Origin: a virus
IMG/VR virus record: IMGVR_UViG_3300010354_000298
Coordinates: 1 to 34,004 of that record
Direction: 5' to 3' (one strand)
DNA length: 34,004 nucleotides
A model generated the notes under the pieces. That model made no database searches, was not told the DNA's origin, and worked only from the letters and a program-made list of their open reading frames with translations. The position numbers and the translations under genes are program-made. This document shows positions 24,701-30,142 of this stretch, piece after piece (the stretch's first letter is position 1; each line of letters starts with the position of its first letter).

Positions 24701-27359
24701 TACATTTGATGTAACCGGTGGTTGGGACGCATTACCTTGGTTTACTGATAGTTGGGACAGCGTTGAATCAAACAGCGACTACTATTACATAGCAGACGGC
24801 AGTACAATTTCTGTAACCTTGCCATTTGTGCCAGCAGTTGGTGAACAAATTTCTATATACTGGAAACCTGCAGGAAACAGAATTCCTGCTAATATTGATA
24901 CCCTTGGTCCTAATACTGCACCACAAGTAATTTTACTGCCAGAAACTTCTGAGCCAAGAACTATAAGAGTTGACGATCCAAATTGGGTTGAAAACTGGGA
25001 TTCAAGTAACACAACAAATCCAAATGCTCAAATGCCAACATTTGTTGGGGATGGTTCAACTACCGTTGTAGAAATAGGACAGTACATAAGTGTTCAGGCT
25101 GGTGATACATTAATATTCCGTAAGTTAGACAGCGACGGATCTGTAACAATTACAGACGTTAACTTATTAGATACTTTGATTACAGGTGGATCTTTGTCTA
25201 ATATTTCAGGTGCGTATGTAACAGCCACAGGAGCTACCCCAGAAGAAATTGTTATTGACGGCGATAAATTTATAAGCCCAGATCAAGTACCGGCACCAGA
25301 AGAAAACATTCCTGGTCAAGTTCTTGAAAGTGTATCTATAAAAGTTTATCAAACAAATAAAACTGGAGCTGCACCTTTACAAAATAGAGTTATCTATGCA
25401 GACGGTGCTACTAGAAGATTTGCCATCGGATTAGAAATTACTGAAGATCGTTCAATTCTAGTATACTTGAACAAAGTCAAACAAGAAAAGATTCAAGTTG
25501 ATTCTAGTTTAGACTATGACATTGATTATGTAGCTAATGAGATTATTTTTACTAATATCCCACCGTTGGGGGCTATAGTTGAAATTATAGCTTTTGGTTT
25601 AGGCGGTATATCTTTACTAGATTACCAAGAATTTGTTGCTGATGGCGAAACACGTTTGTTTTTAACCAAAGCAGTTTATAGTCAAACTGAATCTGTGTTG
25701 GTAACAGTTGATGGTGTTGCATTTGATACTGGATTCAGTAATAGTTCAGAGTTTACAGATACTCAAAATAGAGTTATTGTACAATTTGGTTTTGCCCCAG
25801 CGGACGGCACAATGGTTAAGGTAGTAAGTTTAGGAGCTGCATTAGATACAGATTCTTCTCAACAAAGCATAGTAAGAGTCAATCAACAGGTATTCTATCA
25901 TGATGGTAGTTCAACATCCTATGAATTAGATAGATTTGTTAACTTATCTCGTGCATCCGCTGAATCAAGTATTTTAGTAACATTGAATGGCGCTCAACTT
26001 AAGGGTCCTGAAAACACTCTGGTTGTCTATGACGGCAGTAATAATCAAATAGCAGTAGGAACAGATCCTTTAAGATTTCCAGGCTCGATTACATACCTAA
26101 CAATTAAGGTTTTAATTAACAATACTCTAGCCACTGCCGTAGTAGATTGGACTTTAAATTCTACAACCAATGTGATTACCGTAAGGCAGGATCTATTAGA
26201 ACTTAACGACGAAATTAGAGTTGTTATTGATGCATTTGCTGATTATACCCTATCGGGTGACACCTTAACTTTATCGAGTGCTATTCTAAACACAATGAAT
26301 AACAATGATGATAGTACTCAAAAGGACACCTTAGAAGTTACTTGGTTTAGTGAATATCCAAGTATGGATATTGTCACAGATCAATATGCCGGTGGAAAAG
26401 TTAATTATAAGTTATCAAGAATTCCAGTAAATGAAAGATATGTTTGGGTGTACCTAAACGGAACAAGATTAACACTCAACCAAGATTATAAAGTAAGTAT
26501 TCAAAGAGGCGTGGTATATTTAAATGTGGATTCAACATTAACAGATGAATTAAAAATTGTTGAATTTGGAAATGATATCTACAAATTTCCAAGCGCCTAT
26601 GAAATTTACAAAGATATGCTTAATCGTTATCAGTTTAAACGATATAGTAGAAATGAAGTGAAGTTAACCACGGCTCTGAATTACTACGACACCACTATAA
26701 TTGTGAACGACGGAACGCAATTATACGATCCAACTGGTCGTTCTGCACCCGGAGTTGTTTATATTAACAATGAAAAAATTGAATATTTGCAGAAAAATGG
26801 AAATATACTGTCTCAACTTAGAAGAGGTAGTTTAGGAACCGCTATACCTGAAGTACATCCTGTTGATAGTTTTGTATCAGATAGCGGCCCATCTGAAATA
26901 ATTCCTTATAACGAAACACAACACAGACTTGATTTTGTCAGCGACGGCAGCACACTTCTAGTAGGACCTTTAGATTTTACTCCTTTACAAGGTACTAGAA
27001 GTTCTTGGTACAAAGAAACTATTCCTACAGAATACGGCCCATGCGACCAAGTTGAAGTTTTTGTTGCAGGAACACGCTTAAGGAAAAATCCTATGGACGT
27101 ATGGGACGAAGAACTAGGTGCATACAGCCCTTCAGGCGACAAACAAGTAGAGGCGGAATTTAGCGTTGACGGAGCAAGTCCATACATTAGATTAACCAAA
27201 GCTGTGGCCGCCGGCACACGTATTACGATAATTAGAAGAACAGGTAAAACCTGGTATGATAGAGGCACGACCACTGCAACAACGGGTAAAACAATGAACG
27301 AAAATAGCACAGCTATTACACGTTTTATTTTACAAAAGACAACTATTATACCAGAATAA
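12711..27359 (+). CDS. Giant 4882-residue baseplate/fibre protein (gp7 position), mosaic of adhesin-like modules
   Basis: One uninterrupted frame of 14.6 kb, right after gene 6 where T4 has gene 7 (about 1030 residues). The N-terminal part (about 20-150) is a phage-type conserved start (KIVGYYGRRFGR, YDYIDFKNQLKFF, PPIDWDKFANFREYYW). Residues 1142-1201 are a Trp-rich core. Residues 1767-1848 hold an acidic helical stretch ending GFIREKGTLNSVVKVFDKL, loosely like a T4 gp7 segment. Residues 2128-3037 form an FG-GAP-like propeller with inserts. Six CBM5/12-like modules, three GxGY modules and a C-terminal run of beta-sandwich repeats (about 3879-4866) follow the sequence coordinates listed separately. 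There is no signal peptide or membrane segment. The likely role is wedge assembly plus fibre or receptor platform. The gp7 equivalence is inferred from position; I did not see a full-length match. Start: ATG at 12711, 3 bases after gene 6, weak RBS. Confidence 0.8.
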   Translation: MERETYPKSGIPIRRTVDLLPQNFKTEANSKFFAGTFDPLIQPGSLEKIVGYYGRRFGRTYASKDVYLDTDQTLRSRYQLEPGVVVRNNLQKVENFYDYIDFKNQLKFFNNTLERDDLITDQDHYSWDPPIDWDKFANFREYYWIPDGPPPITITGQRQSITSTYRVRLGVTSTWIFFPDGLTNNPTITLYRGQTYKFQVNAPNEGFVIRTNYDTGSLLYKPYLPYSKGQLAVYDGKLWRAKTDIGIADQSTINEFSQDWEYLEAASQATSLDYKKGITNNGVQNGTLTFTVPLDAPDVLFYQSATDINRFGRFLIGDVEDNTKIDVEKEIIGKATYTSSNSISFSNGMKVRFEGQVLPEKYSRDTWIVEGVGESIQLIRFQDLVPPVLSTNSLEILFDNGGFDSEPFDDATTYPEAKDYVTINRSSRDGNPWSRYNRWFHKSVLELAHKLSDSDFDAPETSRAKRPIIEFQPHLKLFNHGAVAKQPVDFVDTFTTDVFSVIEGSLGYNVDGEELFNGARLLVVADTDSLANNKIYTVNFIRHNNRRQINLIPADDATSILGEGVFVRRGNVNRGTMFHFDGTNWTSSQKKTAINQSPLFDVFDENAVSFGNQATYPVSTFIGSKILSYKVGNSVNDSELGFSLSYLNIDNVGDIQFNFDWDVQTFEYQVNKVILNKTVRTGYYFFTDDETYGNNWIKIDRDFLQPIIDSTLISDTTFSFENNALKWDSVQDQNIFKVLIYINGNKYRGTYTRDRNVFTISTELVKGDVVVLKVYTSEDPHLGYYEIPLGLEKNPLNQEIKTFTLGQAVDHVSTALDLYENFQGDYPGTSNLRDITGFQNLGKRFLKHSGITPTVISLLCDKNINIVKALQFGKKSYNDFKNNFIRIAETLDYDGDVVNFVDSILEELNKVKTNADPFADSDMVGTGAFTSKDYIVEDVGIKTFALNEIFTLDTLSRKAVYLYLNDVQLLHKYDYNFNTTFGFVELTDQVVLSEGDRLQIREYLSTSSCFIPATPTKLGLYKKWIPRKYLDTSYIDPVEVIQGHDGSITVTYEDFRDDVLLELEKRIFNNIKQQYDESVFDIDNIVGSYYYEPFYTKSQFDEVIFYDFLKWIQDTNIDYLTNPYFDSENSFTYTYNQMADPTGLINLPGWWRGVYKWFYDTDRPQVCPWEMLGFTEKPDWWEAEYGPAPYTKNNLILWEDLSNGIIRQGPKAGVHPRYKRATLLDHIPVDGDGNLLSPFDSGLARNFVLLNNKGEFKFGDFSPVESAWRSSSEYPFSVITAMCVLRPYEFIIESLDRSRIKINRIGQTVHSDTGLFTKNEDIVYPVVGGDQTSGLINYIVDFVKKTGFDYTLVKNKIDQIDVNLSVRMSGFVDQPQQKFLLDSKNPRSTTSSIFIPPENYDIIFNVSSPIRSPSYSGMIVEKVETGWKIYGYDFYEPYFTVYDPLKSESDPLISVGGISENFIDWKPNLVITNGTIVRYNDTFYRALRSHTSTDTFEISLWQRLPKLPLVGALEVFRRKNWQFASRRIAYGTVFKTLQEVADVMLGYEEHLMRQGFVFNDYDTTLETPKNWTTSVKEFLYWTRHKWALGSIITLSPLASRIKINLEVGVVDSLLDSFYDYNILTDNGNVLPADFINVTRDFREITVDTTNTDDGIYFFKCYLVLKEHVTIFSDRTVFNDVMYDKPTGYRQDRVKCRGFRTVDWDGDYTSPGFVFDEVDIQVWQPFTDYKLGDIVNYKSYNWVSLVNQSGVESFDDTKWSKLDTVPTKGLVRNFDYNVNLFEDFYSVDADGSGASQRELARHLIGYQTRDYLQNLAEDAVTQFKLYQGFIREKGTLNSVVKVFDKLSRVSADSIVLNEEWAIQTGRLGGIDQTQEVEFNIYKRDLLVNPQPVLITAGPKPTDNLDKYLRVNQTDFNRSYLPYTTNINPVIKYTDITRDAGYVKTNQVDVIVKNEDELLSLDAASIVENSHIWLTFDKNTWNVYRYNLSKSLIILGIDEVTSNKTLVITYNQPLQFQIDEIIGIVGLGKLDGFHRIISVEGVTLTIAQPAVYAAPELPDTSSLQYNTYTLTSARYNNYQDVEQQSASLLKAGSKIFVDNKEENTEDWEVIEKTKLFNSESLSEYGSTDPRNVGRDVEYIPSLNAVVSGVPNSNIAVMYKESGTGLKVQQIIFPESGYENYLNKSFGDAVAASPDGQWLAIGAPLASGVPNRFKGYFAANEIYMAGDLVLFNGQLWESLSEQNTIGFDPQDDGSTDTLLATSSKFRDLDWKLATIVNANLTGTQGPTNQGAVFLYKYTNNLWNLEEILLSPRIAENEKFGHKISIAVSGNNYYMSVSAPGSLDNLGRVYLYKFIGSGARTTQQVLTIAGNVAVNFTTNVITFNRNHNYVTGQLLRYINGTYGGEDKSTATSPPPPEDYTILYAIRVDATRIQLALNIEDAASGSAINLRDFGIDDSSSHTFINQFITGWQHLDNVNYRGIYDTTGTALYAVDSIVWYNGRLYQALQETLGNVTPLDQNNDWQLLDNAATQNSLPSNISLEDTPTDGSSTDSSMEVGSVYPVVAVNQIIVGEVYTIENFGTTDFTSIGYNPAASNLTFKATAVGVGTGTVRWNSYQFAELVNSGDLFGSAMSMNRDGSILVVGAPESNGQYFSNFRGIWTSYQEYFEDDVVKYNGSYYRLRDTVLDSALDSTQILTSVNQIPTNGDPWYIVDSSDNVSSGKIFVYRRSSNDVYELTQSISNDNLDIVSDLSISEDIKSGDNFGTAVDIDYTGTTIIASSPKADNNFTDQGAVYVFKTTDVSSGSYRLKQKLISHESYANEFFGSDIAISSATERIVVGARNATFKLPVTFDSNSTSFDNTNTRFFNEEGNTGQAYVFDRKDQTYFLTEKLEADNFQDWESFGYSVDCYGSVIAVGSPSFRNNFYRKLNGVVPTGGTGVDLVINLTVLNGSIVAIEIDDPGAGYVVSDFNNDLDVLTIPGSTSMDNATFKIATVNGTGGVLTTFINYNGSSYATPAETLETGNVRLFRKDTTKTSWNTIATRNDLVDISMFNSISVYDDINKIKLADVEIVDHYKLKILGEADQEIKFKTMYDPAVYTNGTELQEVDENQAWFEKHVGQLWWDISKVKFLNYEQGDIDYRVGNWNQQAYGSNIDVYEWVETKLTPTRWAALADTNEGLAQGISGQPLYADNSVYSVRVLTNPNTGEDTETKYYYWVKNSTIIPKNVIGRRLSAAAVATYIDNPISTGIQFLSPIAADKFLAFNFDSLISTDYALINIQYKNDNSMLNPVHSEYQLITEGVADSLPNEALENKWIDSLVGYDRSGKTVPDDTIPIKQRYGLSVRPRQSMFVDRFSILRRTLDNVNTVLQTRAFADTINYINLNLVENVPNEILNEYDQAVDTLIDLEQVGTTRVRKAVLQANIVDGQVDTIDILDSGFGYKNTPFITIEGDGTGALATITTDGQGKVNSVTVTSKGRNYTTAIVQIRYFSVLVRNDDSIKNYWSIYAWDDIRSTFFRSKSQAYDTTKYWTFADFWAEGYGPTSRIVKEILDIYQEPSLELQVGDLVQVKEFANGGWAVLEKTESGLGNLLDNYNLVGRNNGTIQLLVNELAPDPGVGYDRRSSFDADLYDINPTRELRNILNAVKQDIFIDDLRVEWNKLFFTGLRYVFVEQKYVDWAFKTSFVNATHNVGDLEQKVSYKNDNLDSFFQYIEEVKPYKTTVREYVSKYTDIDRVGSATTDFDLPAYYDTVEKKILPIKSDSSLLNTYPYKWWTDNNGYSVVEISVSNGGTDYTDPPTVVIEGNGAGVTAQAYISNGSVTAIKVLSEGFGYTKTPTILLVGGNGSSQNKAKAAAILGKTPVRNINLTVKFDRIAKQGYFQEYNVAETFTATGLTAVFNLKYAPNRDKSKITVSKNGDIVLSTDYTLSLYYNEINGYNLLSGKLTFKSTPANGDLITVSYEKNIGLFDSLNRIDRHYNPVSGMKGKEPAQLMTGIDFGGVQIQGTTFDVTGGWDALPWFTDSWDSVESNSDYYYIADGSTISVTLPFVPAVGEQISIYWKPAGNRIPANIDTLGPNTAPQVILLPETSEPRTIRVDDPNWVENWDSSNTTNPNAQMPTFVGDGSTTVVEIGQYISVQAGDTLIFRKLDSDGSVTITDVNLLDTLITGGSLSNISGAYVTATGATPEEIVIDGDKFISPDQVPAPEENIPGQVLESVSIKVYQTNKTGAAPLQNRVIYADGATRRFAIGLEITEDRSILVYLNKVKQEKIQVDSSLDYDIDYVANEIIFTNIPPLGAIVEIIAFGLGGISLLDYQEFVADGETRLFLTKAVYSQTESVLVTVDGVAFDTGFSNSSEFTDTQNRVIVQFGFAPADGTMVKVVSLGAALDTDSSQQSIVRVNQQVFYHDGSSTSYELDRFVNLSRASAESSILVTLNGAQLKGPENTLVVYDGSNNQIAVGTDPLRFPGSITYLTIKVLINNTLATAVVDWTLNSTTNVITVRQDLLELNDEIRVVIDAFADYTLSGDTLTLSSAILNTMNNNDDSTQKDTLEVTWFSEYPSMDIVTDQYAGGKVNYKLSRIPVNERYVWVYLNGTRLTLNQDYKVSIQRGVVYLNVDSTLTDELKIVEFGNDIYKFPSAYEIYKDMLNRYQFKRYSRNEVKLTTALNYYDTTIIVNDGTQLYDPTGRSAPGVVYINNEKIEYLQKNGNILSQLRRGSLGTAIPEVHPVDSFVSDSGPSEIIPYNETQHRLDFVSDGSTLLVGPLDFTPLQGTRSSWYKETIPTEYGPCDQVEVFVAGTRLRKNPMDVWDEELGAYSPSGDKQVEAEFSVDGASPYIRLTKAVAAGTRITIIRRTGKTWYDRGTTTATTGKTMNENSTAITRFILQKTTIIPE
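13371..13505 (+). repeat. CBM5/12-like module 1 in the giant gene
   Basis: Residues 221-265: KPYLPYSKGQLAVYDGKLWR followed by a closing W-E-Y-L. It matches the pattern aromatic-x(n)-G-D/Q-x-V-x-Y-x-G-x-x-W/Y-x-A...W-x-x-L of short chitin/cellulose-binding modules. It stands apart from the other five, in the N-terminal region. Confidence 0.55.
16134..16313 (+). other. Trp-rich conserved-looking core of the giant protein
   Basis: Residues 1142-1201 contain eight Trp, in NLPGWWRGVYKWFYDTDRP, CPWEMLGF, KPDWWEAEYGPAPY and NLILWEDL. The density of Trp, Pro and Tyr is far above the rest of the protein and suggests a buried structural core or a surface-binding patch. I do not recognise the fold. Confidence 0.5.
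17100..17222 (+). repeat. CBM5/12-like module 2 in the giant gene
   Basis: Residues 1464-1504: DWKPNLVITNGTIVRYNDTF followed by YRAL and a closing LWQRL. It has the same strand-loop pattern as the other copies. Confidence 0.5.
17874..17993 (+). repeat. CBM5/12-like module 3 in the giant gene
   Basis: Residues 1722-1761: WQPFTDYKLGDIVNYKSYNW, then VSL and the closing TKWSKL. It is the best match to the Y-x-x-G-D-x-V-x-Y pattern among the six. Confidence 0.6.
18006..18257 (+). other. Helical segment of the giant protein, weakly gp7-like
   Basis: Residues 1766-1849 contain NLFEDFYSVDADGSGASQRE, ARHLIGYQTRDYLQNLAEDA and GFIREKGTLNSVVKVFDKL. An acidic helical stretch followed by K-G-x-x-x-S-x-x-x-x-F recalls the C-terminal half of T4 gp7, but only from memory and over a short span. 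Confidence 0.35.
19344..19520 (+). repeat. CBM5/12-like module 4, inserted in propeller blade 2
   Basis: Residues 2212-2270: YFAANEIYMAGDLVLFNGQL, then WESL and a closing LDWKLA, with a Gly/Asp loop between. It lies between the inner strand (LAIGAP) and outer strand (GAVFLYKY) of blade 2. Confidence 0.58.
20136..20273 (+). repeat. CBM5/12-like module 5, inserted in propeller blade 3
   Basis: Residues 2476-2521: YAVDSIVWYNGRLYQAL and a closing NDWQLL. It is part of the long insert after blade 3. Confidence 0.58.
20397..20534 (+). repeat. GTTDFTxIG module in the giant gene
   Basis: Residues 2563-2608: VGEVYTIENFGTTDFTSIG, then FKATAVGVGTGTV. This short module recurs widely in phage and bacterial surface proteins (pattern G-x-x-Y-x-I-x-x-x-G-T-T-D-F-T-x-I-G...F-x-A-T...G-T-G-T). 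Its function is unknown to me. Confidence 0.6.
20667..20831 (+). repeat. CBM5/12-like module 6, inserted in propeller blade 4
   Basis: Residues 2653-2707: GIWTSYQEYFEDDVVKYNGS, then YYRL and a closing DPWYIV, with a longer loop than the other copies. It sits between VVGAP and the outer strand GKIFVYRR. Confidence 0.58.
21513..21638 (+). repeat. GxGY module 1, inserted in propeller blade 7
   Basis: Residues 2935-2976: LNGSIVAIEIDDPGAGYV followed by LTIPGS. It matches the recurring pattern G-x-(I/V)-x-x-I-x-(I/V)-x-x-x-G-x-G-Y of phage structural proteins, though only half of the module is clear. Confidence 0.5.
22944..23150 (+). repeat. GxGY module 2 in the giant gene
   Basis: Residues 3412-3480: VDTIDILDSGFGYKNTPFIT, then EGDGTGALATITTDGQGK and VNSVTVTSKGRNYTTAIV. 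This is a full two-half copy of the module. Confidence 0.65.
24030..24221 (+). repeat. GxGY module 3 in the giant gene
   Basis: Residues 3774-3837: VSNGGTDYTDPPTVVIEGNG, then VTAIKVLSEGFGYTKTPTIL. It is the closest relative of module 2 within the gene, with both halves present. Confidence 0.68.
24345..27310 (+). repeat. C-terminal run of beta-sandwich-like repeats in the giant gene
   Basis: Residues about 3879-4866 hold at least six divergent units of the form (A/V)DG-x-T-x-x-F-x-L...V-x-V-x-(L/V)-N/D-G...Y-x-(V/I)...V-x-F...P-x-x-G-x-x-(V/I)-x-V. They begin near 24345, 24783, 25390, 25630, 25891 and 26385. Examples are YADGATRRFAIG, VADGETRLFLTK and YHDGSSTSYELD, with strands ILVYLNKVKQ, VLVTVDGVAF, ILVTLNGAQL and VWVYLNGTRL. 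A separate PGVVYINNEKIEY...LRRGSLGT motif at about 26750-26850 and a final conserved-looking VEVFVAGTRLRKNP segment end the protein. Confidence 0.6.
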
Positions 27360-27362
27360 ATA
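27355..27362 (+). promoter_or_regulatory. Late promoter candidate (AATAAATA) overlapping the giant gene's stop
   Basis: AATAAATA includes the TAA stop (27357-27359) of the giant gene. The expected start is near 27368, one base inside the first possible ATG (27367) of the next gene. It would drive the 223-residue gene and the first fibre genes. Confidence 0.68.
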
Positions 27363-27366
27363 CACT

Positions 27367-28038
27367 ATGAATGAAAACCAAGAGCCAAACATGCTAAAAA
27401 ATAACACTCTAGAACAAAAAGTTCCTGAAAAACACCCCGATGAAAACGGTGGTTTTCATGTTGAAGGGCATATAAAGATTTTTGATCCCCAAACAAAAGA
27501 AGTCTTTATTGATAAAAGAAACGCTATTCATTATGAAAATATGAGTGTAGCTATGGTTAATTCTCTGTCAAATCAAGGACAAGGATGGATTTACCAGATG
27601 GTTTTTGGTAATGGAGGTACAACTGTTGATCCTACAGGATTAATAAGCTATCTAACACCTAATACTGTTGGAGTGAACACAAGTTTGTATAATCAAACAT
27701 ATGCAAAAGTTGTAGATCAAAATGCAGCAGAAAATTTGGATCCTATAAGAAACAAAATGGAAGTACGTCATATAAGTGGCGCTACATACAGCGACATTAT
27801 TATTAGCTGTCTATTAGATTACGGCGAACCAGATGGTCAAGAAGCTTTTGATAATAGTCAGGATATGAGCGGTAATTTTGTATTTGATGAATTGGGTTTA
27901 CGTTCTTACAGCGATAGCGGCACTGGTAAACTTTTAACTCACGTAATTTTTCACCCTGTACAAAAATCATTGAATAGACTACTTCAAATTGATTACACAA
28001 TTCGTGTACAGAGCTTAACTGGATTTACAGAGGTGTAA
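27367..28038 (+). CDS. Conserved-looking virion structural protein of unknown role
   Basis: 223 residues. The polar N-terminus (1-35) leads into VEGHIKIFDPQTKEVFIDKR and NAIHYENMSVAMVNSLSN (about 32-70). Gly/Thr-rich FGNGGTTVDPTG follows, then a compact C-terminal part with FVFDELGLRSY and THVIFHPVQKSLNRLLQIDY. There is no membrane segment, signal peptide or catalytic motif. Placed between the giant baseplate gene and the fibre cluster, it is probably a baseplate or fibre-connecting protein; whether it equals a T4 gp8-gp11 function is not visible. Two starts compete: ATG 27367 has no RBS and would be missed by a transcript from the overlapping late box. ATG 27391 (Met9) would lie 23 bases inside that transcript. 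Confidence 0.75.
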   Translation: MNENQEPNMLKNNTLEQKVPEKHPDENGGFHVEGHIKIFDPQTKEVFIDKRNAIHYENMSVAMVNSLSNQGQGWIYQMVFGNGGTTVDPTGLISYLTPNTVGVNTSLYNQTYAKVVDQNAAENLDPIRNKMEVRHISGATYSDIIISCLLDYGEPDGQEAFDNSQDMSGNFVFDELGLRSYSDSGTGKLLTHVIFHPVQKSLNRLLQIDYTIRVQSLTGFTEV

Positions 28039-28042
28039 TTAA

Positions 28043-30130
28043 ATGCCATATATTGTTAATTTTACAGACAAAGAGAATAAAGTACCAATTACGGTATATG
28101 ATAATACCTCTAATACAGATACTAGTTTAACTTTCCCTGGCCGAAACGTAACTGGCTACGGTCAAACAGTTGCTGAAAACTTTTTAGCACTATTAGAAAA
28201 TTTTGCCGGACCAAATCAACCAGCGAATCCAGTTGAAGGTCAAATATGGTTTGATACTACGTCTAGAACATTATTGCTCTATGACGGTGTAGATTGGAAA
28301 GCGGCCAGCGATATTCAAAAGAGTGTGGTTGCTCCTGGAGTTGAACAAAGCAAAGTTGGAGAACTTTGGGTAGATACTGTCAATCAACAATTGTATGTTT
28401 TTTCTGGCACAGACTGGATTTTAGTTGGCCCAAATTTTTCATCTGGAACACAAAGTGGACCCCTAGTTGAAGCTATTGTAGACACTGAGAATAATACACA
28501 AACAGTATTATCGTTTTATGTAGACGATGCTCCAATAGCGATTGTCAGTAAAAATAGTTTCACGCCAAAGAATACTATTACTGGTTTTACCAGCATCAAG
28601 ACAGGCATTAATTTAACCACTAATACAACAGTTGGCCTTGGTGGTTTTGGTCCGAAGTTATACGGTACAGCAACATCAGCAGATAGCCTAAACATTGGCG
28701 GCGTATCCATCGACAGTGGCAAGTTCATGCGAACAGACACCGTAAACGTTACTGATTACGGTATTAATATCAGAAATAATTCGGGTATTACAATTGGTGT
28801 TGACAGTACTTTTAGTTTTAGCAATAGCACAACTGCTGCTAAAATTTACAATGCATCTGCAGGTTCAAGTTTAGACCTACAGTTAAACACTGACGGTTTG
28901 CCAGCAACAATATTAAGAGTAATTGATGGAAAAGTTGGTATACAAAATTTAGCACCAACAGAAGTTTTAGATGTTGTGGGTAATGTCAAAACAACCGGGC
29001 AACTTATTGTTACAAACACTACAGCTACAACTAATCTCAGTAACGGTTCTATTAGAACTGCTGGTGGTTTAGCAGTAACAAAAAATGTAATTATTGGCCA
29101 AACACTTGATGTTCAGGGTACTACAACAACTAGAAACTTAGAACCAATAGCCAATGAAGTATATGAATTAGGAAGTGCAGTTCGTCGTTGGAAAACTCTA
29201 CACGTTGACACAGTTATTGCTGAAACAGTTGAAGGTGTTCTAGGTGGAGATATTAGCGGAAATGCTGTAACAGCGACAAGTTTGCAAAATGTTACTTCAT
29301 TCAATATCACAGGAGACGTAACTTCTACAGCTCCGGTAACATTTAACGGTACTACTGGTGGTTACACAAAAACATTTACTACTAGCTTGTCGTCTTCAAT
29401 TATCAGCGGCAAAGCTGAACCATCACCAAATAGATCAAAATCAGATGATTACGTTTTAGTCTTTAGGTCAAGCACCAGCGGACTTTTGAAACAATCAAGA
29501 GATGTATTTGTAGGCGACTTGGGTGTTCCTATTGGTACAATATTTCCATACGCTGGATCCATAGCACCTTACGGATATTTGCTTTGTGACGGCAGTGAAG
29601 TTGAAAGAGCCAAATATGGTTCTTTATACGACATTATAGGAACAACATACAATGGTGCTACTGCACTTACTGGTGTTAACACATTTAGATTACCAGACCT
29701 GAGAGGTCGATTTGCTCTTGGCCGTGATAATATGGATAATGGTGGTACTGTACCTAATGTTTTGGGAACATATGTTGATGCTGGCGGCGGAGTTGTTGGA
29801 AGGGTTCCTGGAACCGAACCGCAGAATATTGGACAGTCTAGTGGACAGTCTACATCAACTCTAACTGTAAATAATTTACCACAGCACAGTCATAATATGA
29901 TTGGTAGCGCGGGCGAACAATATCATGCAGTGAAATTAGACACCGCTTTGCCAACCGACTTTGGTGCATTCTTAGATGCCGGACCAACAGCAGCTGGTAG
30001 ATTTAACTATCTTCCAAACTCTGGAAACATTAATGTTCCATCTGGTACAACATTAAATCAACCTTTCTCTGTAATGAACCCGTATTTGACACTGAACTAT
30101 ATTATAAGATCTGGACCACCAGCGTTCTAA
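28043..30130 (+). CDS. Fibre-like protein 1 with C-terminal tail-collar domain
   Basis: 695 residues. The N-terminal 190 residues belong to the domain shared by all four fibre-like genes here (RNVTGYGQTVAENF, LLENFAGPNQP, VEGQIWFD, then ELWVDTVNQQLYVF). The middle is repetitive fibre sequence (GNVKTTGQLIVTNT, IIGQTLDVQGTTTTRN, ELGSAVRRWKTLHVD). From residue 495 there is a phage tail-collar domain: VPIGTIFPYAGSIAPYGYLL, CDGSEV, FRLPDLRGRFALG. Further on, PQHSHN (613-618) has an H-x-H pair like the metal-binding pair of T4 short tail fibre gp12. It therefore probably acts as a trimeric adhesin or short-fibre equivalent at the baseplate. Start: GAGGTG RBS overlapping the upstream stop region. 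Confidence 0.82.
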   Translation: MPYIVNFTDKENKVPITVYDNTSNTDTSLTFPGRNVTGYGQTVAENFLALLENFAGPNQPANPVEGQIWFDTTSRTLLLYDGVDWKAASDIQKSVVAPGVEQSKVGELWVDTVNQQLYVFSGTDWILVGPNFSSGTQSGPLVEAIVDTENNTQTVLSFYVDDAPIAIVSKNSFTPKNTITGFTSIKTGINLTTNTTVGLGGFGPKLYGTATSADSLNIGGVSIDSGKFMRTDTVNVTDYGINIRNNSGITIGVDSTFSFSNSTTAAKIYNASAGSSLDLQLNTDGLPATILRVIDGKVGIQNLAPTEVLDVVGNVKTTGQLIVTNTTATTNLSNGSIRTAGGLAVTKNVIIGQTLDVQGTTTTRNLEPIANEVYELGSAVRRWKTLHVDTVIAETVEGVLGGDISGNAVTATSLQNVTSFNITGDVTSTAPVTFNGTTGGYTKTFTTSLSSSIISGKAEPSPNRSKSDDYVLVFRSSTSGLLKQSRDVFVGDLGVPIGTIFPYAGSIAPYGYLLCDGSEVERAKYGSLYDIIGTTYNGATALTGVNTFRLPDLRGRFALGRDNMDNGGTVPNVLGTYVDAGGGVVGRVPGTEPQNIGQSSGQSTSTLTVNNLPQHSHNMIGSAGEQYHAVKLDTALPTDFGAFLDAGPTAAGRFNYLPNSGNINVPSGTTLNQPFSVMNPYLTLNYIIRSGPPAF

Positions 30131-30142
30131 TAGGAAATAACA

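Noticed and set aside
26906-27310. 134-codon open frame on the minus strand inside the giant gene
   Set aside because: It lies antisense to a conserved-looking coding region, has a hydrophobic low-information product and no ribosome-binding site or promoter. It is a shadow of the plus-strand frame.
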